Below, in pieces: positions 60,139 through 64,000 of a stretch of DNA of 64,000 bases. The stretch covers positions 310,001 to 374,000 of the forward strand of contig NZ_FQXJ01000004.1 in assembly GCF_900129935.1 (NCBI RefSeq), given 5' to 3'. Within the stretch, counting starts at the first letter, position 1, and every line of letters begins with the position of its first letter. Made by a program: the position numbers and the translations under genes. The notes below the pieces were generated by a model. That model searched no databases, was not told the origin of the DNA, and saw only the letters and a program-made list of their open reading frames with translations. This DNA is from Desulfosporosinus lacus DSM 15449 (lineage in GTDB: Bacteria > Bacillota > Desulfitobacteriia > Desulfitobacteriales > Desulfitobacteriaceae).

Positions 60139-63100
60139 CTACATTTTCTCAAGCTTCAAACCTGTCTCATGACCGTTAAGATTCTGCTTTTCTAAGCTAT
60201 CATCCTTGATTCTCTCAATATAGTTTGCTAAAGTCTCTTGTTTGATATAGTCTTCATACAGTTTGACAGCTTCAGCTATTTCCTCATCGCCATCATAGTA
60301 TATTTTGATTCTATCCATCATCTCATAGTCATTAGATTTTCTCATTTGCTGTACCTTGGAGACAAACTCCCGCGCATACCCTTCATCGATCAACTCTTTG
60401 GTAAGCGTTGTATCCAAGATTACGAATAAATTGTCCTCCACGGTCATTGTAAAGCCTTCTTTAGCCGCGATCGTAGTGATGACATAGTCCTTAACTAAGT
60501 CTACACCTTCGCCCTCTACCTCAATCGAAATCGTTTCACCAGCTTCTAATCTAGGCACAACAGAAGAGGCATCAAGGGCTGCCAGTACTTTGCCTAAGGA
60601 TTTTACTTTAGGTCCAAAAATCGACCCTGCTACTTTGAAATTAGGCTTTAAGCTAAAGTTCATATACTGGCTTAAATCCTTGGCAAACATGACCTCCTTA
60701 ACATTAAGCTCCTCCTTGATTAAGGGAAGCATGTAGTCAATCAGTTGTTCATATTTACCGTCAATTAAGATCTGTTGGACAGGTTGTCGCACCTTGATTC
60801 TGACCTGTTCCCTAGCCGCTCTGCCTAAGCCCACTAGATTTCTCACCAGATCCATTCTAGTTTCCAACTCACCATCAATCAGGCTCAAATCGGCGACAGG
60901 GTAATCCGCTAAGTGGACAGATAGTTCATCGGTCAAGCTTCGATAGAGTTCTTCGGAAATATAGGGCGCAAAGGGAGCCACCAGCTTGGATAATCCCACG
61001 AGTATTTCATAAGTCGTATTGTTGACCGCTTTCTTATCATTCGTAAGCTCTGAACCCCAGAAGCGTCTGCGCGAACGTCTTATATACCAGTTCGAAAAAT
61101 CCTCATTGACAAACACAGTAATTTTTCTCACTGCTTTGGTCAGATCAAAGGCACTCATATCTGACTCGACGCCTTGAAGAAGGCTATGATATTTTGATAG
61201 GACCCATCGATCAAGCTCGGGGCGATCCTTGTAATCAATAAAGAAGTCCCGTGGGTCAAGCTTATCTGTTTCGGCATACAAGGAAAAGAAAGCATACACA
61301 TTTCTCATCGTACTGAAAAATTTACTCTGTACTTCCTTGATCCCTTCGATATCAAATTTCGTTGGACTCCAAGCCGGAGAAACGTGGAGTAAATACCATC
61401 TTAAAGCATCCGCTCCATATTGATCAAACAATTCAAACGGGTTGACTGTATTTCCTTTGGACTTAGACATCTTATGCCCATCCTTATCGAGAACCAAATC
61501 ATTAACCAGTACTCGTTTATAAGGTGCGACTCCCTTGATGAAGGTTGAGATCACAAGGAGAGAATAGAACCAGCCTCTGGTCTGATCGATGCCCTCACAG
61601 ATGTAGTCGGCGGGAAAGAGCTGATCAAAGTTCTCGCTATTTTCAAAGGGATAGTGATGCTGAGCAAAAGGCATGGAGCCACTGTCAAACCAGCAATCAA
61701 TCACATCTTTCACCCTAGTCATTGCTGCGCCGCATTTTGCGCACTTAATGTGAATATCATCCACAAAAGGCCGGTGCAATTCAATCGTTGCCTCATCCAG
61801 CGTTTCCACTGCCTTTTCAACCAGCTCTTGTCGAGAGCCAATCGATGTGGTGTTTCCGCAATCGCATCTCCAGATATTCAGCGGTGTTCCCCAGTATCGA
61901 GTTCTGGACAAGGCCCAGTCATTGGCATTTTCCAGCCAGTTGCCAAACCTTTTTTCGCCGACAAAATCGGGATACCACTCAACGCTTTTGTTATTCTCAA
62001 CCAATTGATCTCTAAATTTTGTGACTTCGATATACCAGCTTGGTTTGGCATAATAAAGGAGTGGGGTCTGACATCTCCAACAGTGAGGATAGTTATGCTC
62101 CATTTTTTCTTTCTTAAATAGTTTCCCTTCCCCGTGCAACCATTTGATAATATCGAGATCCGCATCCATGACAAAGCTGCCTTTCCATGGAGTGGTTACA
62201 AATTTCCCTGTTTCATCAACAGGCTGAAGAACCGGTAGATTATACCTCTTGCCAATGTTGTAATCATCCTCCCCAAAGGCTGGAGCAGTGTGGACAATTC
62301 CCGTGCCATCCTCTGTCGTCACATAATCGCCCACCGTAACAAAGAAGGCCTTCTTATCCGCTTTTACAAACGGCATTAACTGCTCATATTCTACGAACTC
62401 AAGATCTTTTCCCTTGATTTCTTCCAGAACTTCAAACTCTTCTCCCAACACTTTATGGGACAAAGTCTTGGCAACATAATAAATCTCCTCATTCTGCCTC
62501 ACTCTCAGATAGACTTCTTGAGGATTGACCGTCAGTGCCACATTCGAAGGAAGCGTCCAGGGCGTCGTCGTCCAGACCAAAAAGAACTCTTCGACATCTT
62601 TTCGCTTAAACTTTACGAAGACGGTATTAGTCTTTATTAACTTATAGCCCTGGGCTACTTCATGGGAGGCCAGCCCAGTTCCACAGCGTGAGCAATAGGG
62701 CAGGATTTTGTGTCCTTCATAGATCAAACCTTTTTTGAAAAACTGATCAAGGATCCACCAGACGCTCTCAATATAATTATTATCGAGGGTGACGTAGGGA
62801 TGGTCCAAATCGATTGAATATCCCATTCGTTTAGTCATATCTCGCCATTGCTTCTCATAGCTGAACACCGATTCCCGACATTTCTGATTGAACTCCGCGA
62901 TTCCATAGGCTTCAATTTCTTGCTTGTTGGTAAGTTTAAGTTGTTTCTCTACTTCGATTTCCACAGGAAGACCATGAGTATCCCATCCAGCCTTACGCTT
63001 GACTTGATAGCCCTGCATGGTTTTGTATCGGCAAACTGAATCCTTCAAAGTTCTGGCTATAACGTGGTGTATGCCTGGTTTGCCGTTGGCCGTGGGAGGC

Positions 63101-63240
63101 CCTTCATAGAACACGAAAGGTGTTTTACCCTCTCTGGTTTCGATACTTTTATCCAGGATCTTATGATCATTCCAGTAATCAGCTATTTCACTTTCCTTTT
63201 TCGCTACCGGTAGATCCGTTAGCGGTTTGAAGTTAGACAT
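60139..63240 (-). CDS. ileS: Isoleucyl-tRNA synthetase
   Basis: A class I synthetase of 1033 aa. HIGH-type motif GPPTANGKPGIHHV (about residue 45), editing domain, KMSKS loop in DGHKMSKSKGNTVNPF, and the anticodon-binding C-terminus. Length and motif form fit the eukaryote-like type 2 IleRS that is often mupirocin-resistant. The ATG at 63240 is chosen (AAAGGAAG upstream). Controlled by the T-box leader. Confidence 0.96.
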   Translation of the reverse strand: MSNFKPLTDLPVAKKESEIADYWNDHKILDKSIETREGKTPFVFYEGPPTANGKPGIHHVIARTLKDSVCRYKTMQGYQVKRKAGWDTHGLPVEIEVEKQLKLTNKQEIEAYGIAEFNQKCRESVFSYEKQWRDMTKRMGYSIDLDHPYVTLDNNYIESVWWILDQFFKKGLIYEGHKILPYCSRCGTGLASHEVAQGYKLIKTNTVFVKFKRKDVEEFFLVWTTTPWTLPSNVALTVNPQEVYLRVRQNEEIYYVAKTLSHKVLGEEFEVLEEIKGKDLEFVEYEQLMPFVKADKKAFFVTVGDYVTTEDGTGIVHTAPAFGEDDYNIGKRYNLPVLQPVDETGKFVTTPWKGSFVMDADLDIIKWLHGEGKLFKKEKMEHNYPHCWRCQTPLLYYAKPSWYIEVTKFRDQLVENNKSVEWYPDFVGEKRFGNWLENANDWALSRTRYWGTPLNIWRCDCGNTTSIGSRQELVEKAVETLDEATIELHRPFVDDIHIKCAKCGAAMTRVKDVIDCWFDSGSMPFAQHHYPFENSENFDQLFPADYICEGIDQTRGWFYSLLVISTFIKGVAPYKRVLVNDLVLDKDGHKMSKSKGNTVNPFELFDQYGADALRWYLLHVSPAWSPTKFDIEGIKEVQSKFFSTMRNVYAFFSLYAETDKLDPRDFFIDYKDRPELDRWVLSKYHSLLQGVESDMSAFDLTKAVRKITVFVNEDFSNWYIRRSRRRFWGSELTNDKKAVNNTTYEILVGLSKLVAPFAPYISEELYRSLTDELSVHLADYPVADLSLIDGELETRMDLVRNLVGLGRAAREQVRIKVRQPVQQILIDGKYEQLIDYMLPLIKEELNVKEVMFAKDLSQYMNFSLKPNFKVAGSIFGPKVKSLGKVLAALDASSVVPRLEAGETISIEVEGEGVDLVKDYVITTIAAKEGFTMTVEDNLFVILDTTLTKELIDEGYAREFVSKVQQMRKSNDYEMMDRIKIYYDGDEEIAEAVKLYEDYIKQETLANYIERIKDDSLEKQNLNGHETGLKLEKM

Positions 63241-63272
63241 ACTCATCTTCCTTTCATATTGGGTAAATAACA

Positions 63273-63461
63273 TCAAAAAGCCCCTAAGTCAATGACTCAG
63301 GGACGGATTATCCGCGGTACCACCCTTGTTATTAATGGATAGCTTAAATAAACAAGCCATTAATCGCTTAAAACATGTAACGTATGTCTACGGAACAGCT
63401 TAGATTATTTCAGCCGCCCAACTCCAAGGTGATCTTCATAAAAAACCTTCGTCATAATCTT
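63273..63461 (-). promoter_or_regulatory. T-box leader (isoleucine) of ileS
   Basis: The T-box AACAAGGGTGGTACCGCGG is followed by a terminator (CCCTGAGTCA/TGACTTAGGG with G-U pairs, then CTTTTTG). Stem I is closed by AGATTAT/ATAATCT. An ATC specifier, matching isoleucine, is at 63431-63433. Uncharged tRNA-Ile would allow read-through into ileS. Confidence 0.93.
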
Positions 63462-63563
63462 TCACCCGAGGATTATGTCTCTAAAACCCAAGTTCTTTAT
63501 TACTATCCTTTTCACAGTTGTTATCCATATTTTAACCTATATCCAAACGTTTAAACCCTATTC

Positions 63564-63593
63564 ATCATATTCCAATTTCTCAAACATTGTCAA
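63564..63593 (-). promoter_or_regulatory. Promoter of the T-box-ileS unit
   Basis: On the minus strand TTGACA, 18 bases, TATGAT, about 100 bases upstream of stem I. Confidence 0.7.
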
Positions 63594-63608
63594 GGGCACT
63601 CTAACTTT

Positions 63609-63731
63609 CTATTTTGTACTATACTGTCCCATGGCCACTTCAGGTGCAAGTAGCTGCTCTGCGATATAATTGTAAATCTCCTCCATATCAGAAAGTGCCT
63701 TGTCCGTGATCTGTATCTTATAATGCTTCAT
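63609..63731 (-). pseudogene. Shortened RelE/ParE-type toxin
   Basis: The ATG overlaps the RelB stop as ATGA, the usual coupling. KHYKIQITDKALSDMEEIYN and YIAEQLLAPEVAMGQYS are the start of a RelE/ParE toxin, but the frame ends after 40 residues where about 100 are expected. The catalytic C-terminal strands are missing, so the toxin is probably inactive. Confidence 0.72.
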
Positions 63732-64000
63732 GCGTTTGTCTCTCGAAATCTCTGAAAGGCAGCAGATGCATCCTGTACATTACCCTTTTCGATATCGCTG
63801 TATCCTTCCTTTAACTTCGCATGAATTTCGTCCGTTGTCATCAAATCGGCGTTTACGGAAACCGGTGCTTTCGGCAACGTTACAGCAAAAGGTATTCCGC
63901 CGGTTATTGAAATCTGTTTCAGATAAATATCTATCGCTGTGGACATAGGTATACCGAGTTGTGAAAGGACTTCCTCAGCCCTTCTTTTTACGTCAGGATT
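63728..64000 (-). CDS. RelB/DinJ-type antitoxin (5' end outside window)
   Basis: The frame enters from the right edge and reads NPDVKRRAEEVLSQLGIPMS, then TAIDIYLKQISITGGIPF, the ribbon-helix-helix DNA-binding part of RelB/DinJ, and ends with a helical tail. It neutralises a RelE-type toxin and autoregulates. Its toxin partner is shortened. Confidence 0.88.
   Translation of the reverse strand, partial: NPDVKRRAEEVLSQLGIPMSTAIDIYLKQISITGGIPFAVTLPKAPVSVNADLMTTDEIHAKLKEGYSDIEKGNVQDASAAFQRFRETNA

Overview
The window looks like a chromosome segment of an anaerobic, spore-former-type Firmicute of the Desulfitobacterium/Desulfosporosinus (Peptococcaceae) kind. The evidence is a Firmicutes-type dnaG-rpoD pair, a TrmK-Nif3 pair, a T-box-controlled ileS, a GerMN lipoprotein, a long rnpB, and several corrinoid O-demethylase-type methyltransferase clusters. 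The genus is an inference from gene content, not a search result.

1-20.95 kb (minus strand, visibly GC-richer than the rest): an almost complete tetrahydromethanopterin/methanofuran (H4MPT/MFR) C1 module. It holds cofactor genes (mfnB, mfnD, mptN-like, beta-RFAP synthase, DHPS-like, dihydromethanopterin reductase-like, COG1548, COG1767, COG2232, DUF447) and catalytic genes (mtdB, mch, ftr, fmdA, fmdB, fmdC, fmdD). fmdB is interrupted by one in-frame UGA exactly at the metal-ligand Cys/Sec position of the methanogen enzyme, and two hairpins follow the UGA. I read it as a selenocysteine-containing, redox-active formylmethanofuran dehydrogenase, unlike the cofactor-free FhcB hydrolase of aerobic methylotrophs. 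Upstream lie an aquaporin, a 493-aa protein of unknown function (DUF2193-like) with a near-perfect sigma-54 promoter, and an AcoR-type sigma-54 activator. Together they look like a regulated system that takes up a small C1 substrate and oxidises C1 units to CO2 through H4MPT and MFR, or runs the reverse. No fae, mer, mtr or mcr gene is in the window; the cluster continues past the left edge.

21-27.6 kb: an AT-rich patchwork of mobile or acquired DNA. It contains an HxlR regulator, an iron alcohol dehydrogenase with a long structured leader, a degenerate two-repeat type I-C CRISPR remnant, an orphan c-di-GMP-I riboswitch, ICE-type sigma and HTH genes, and a tyrosine integrase next to rnpB.

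27.7-40.8 kb: mostly core genes. In order these are rnpB, nif3-trmK, a glyoxylate-to-glycerate operon (gcl-hyi-garR) with duplicated operator-like repeats, three tRNAs, rpoD, dnaG, a GerMN lipoprotein and dgt.

40.9-54.3 kb: two corrinoid methyltransferase systems. Together they have three corrinoid proteins, two UroD-type methyltransferases I and two methyl-THF methyltransferases II, with PucR and GntR regulators and candidate GntR operators. A decayed N-terminus of a corrinoid-activating ferredoxin-ASKHA protein sits beside the second. An aminotransferase/DeoR pair and a TetR regulator lie between the two systems.

54.3-60.1 kb: a repeat-rich zone of perfect palindromes, a 28-bp-stem hairpin and an exact 47-bp repeat. 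Gene fragments (Phd antitoxin, MFS, 4Fe-4S membrane protein) are mixed with intact AraC, SDR, SHOCT and NapH-like genes. 60.1-64 kb: ileS with its T-box leader, then a RelB antitoxin (cut by the window edge) with a shortened RelE-type toxin.
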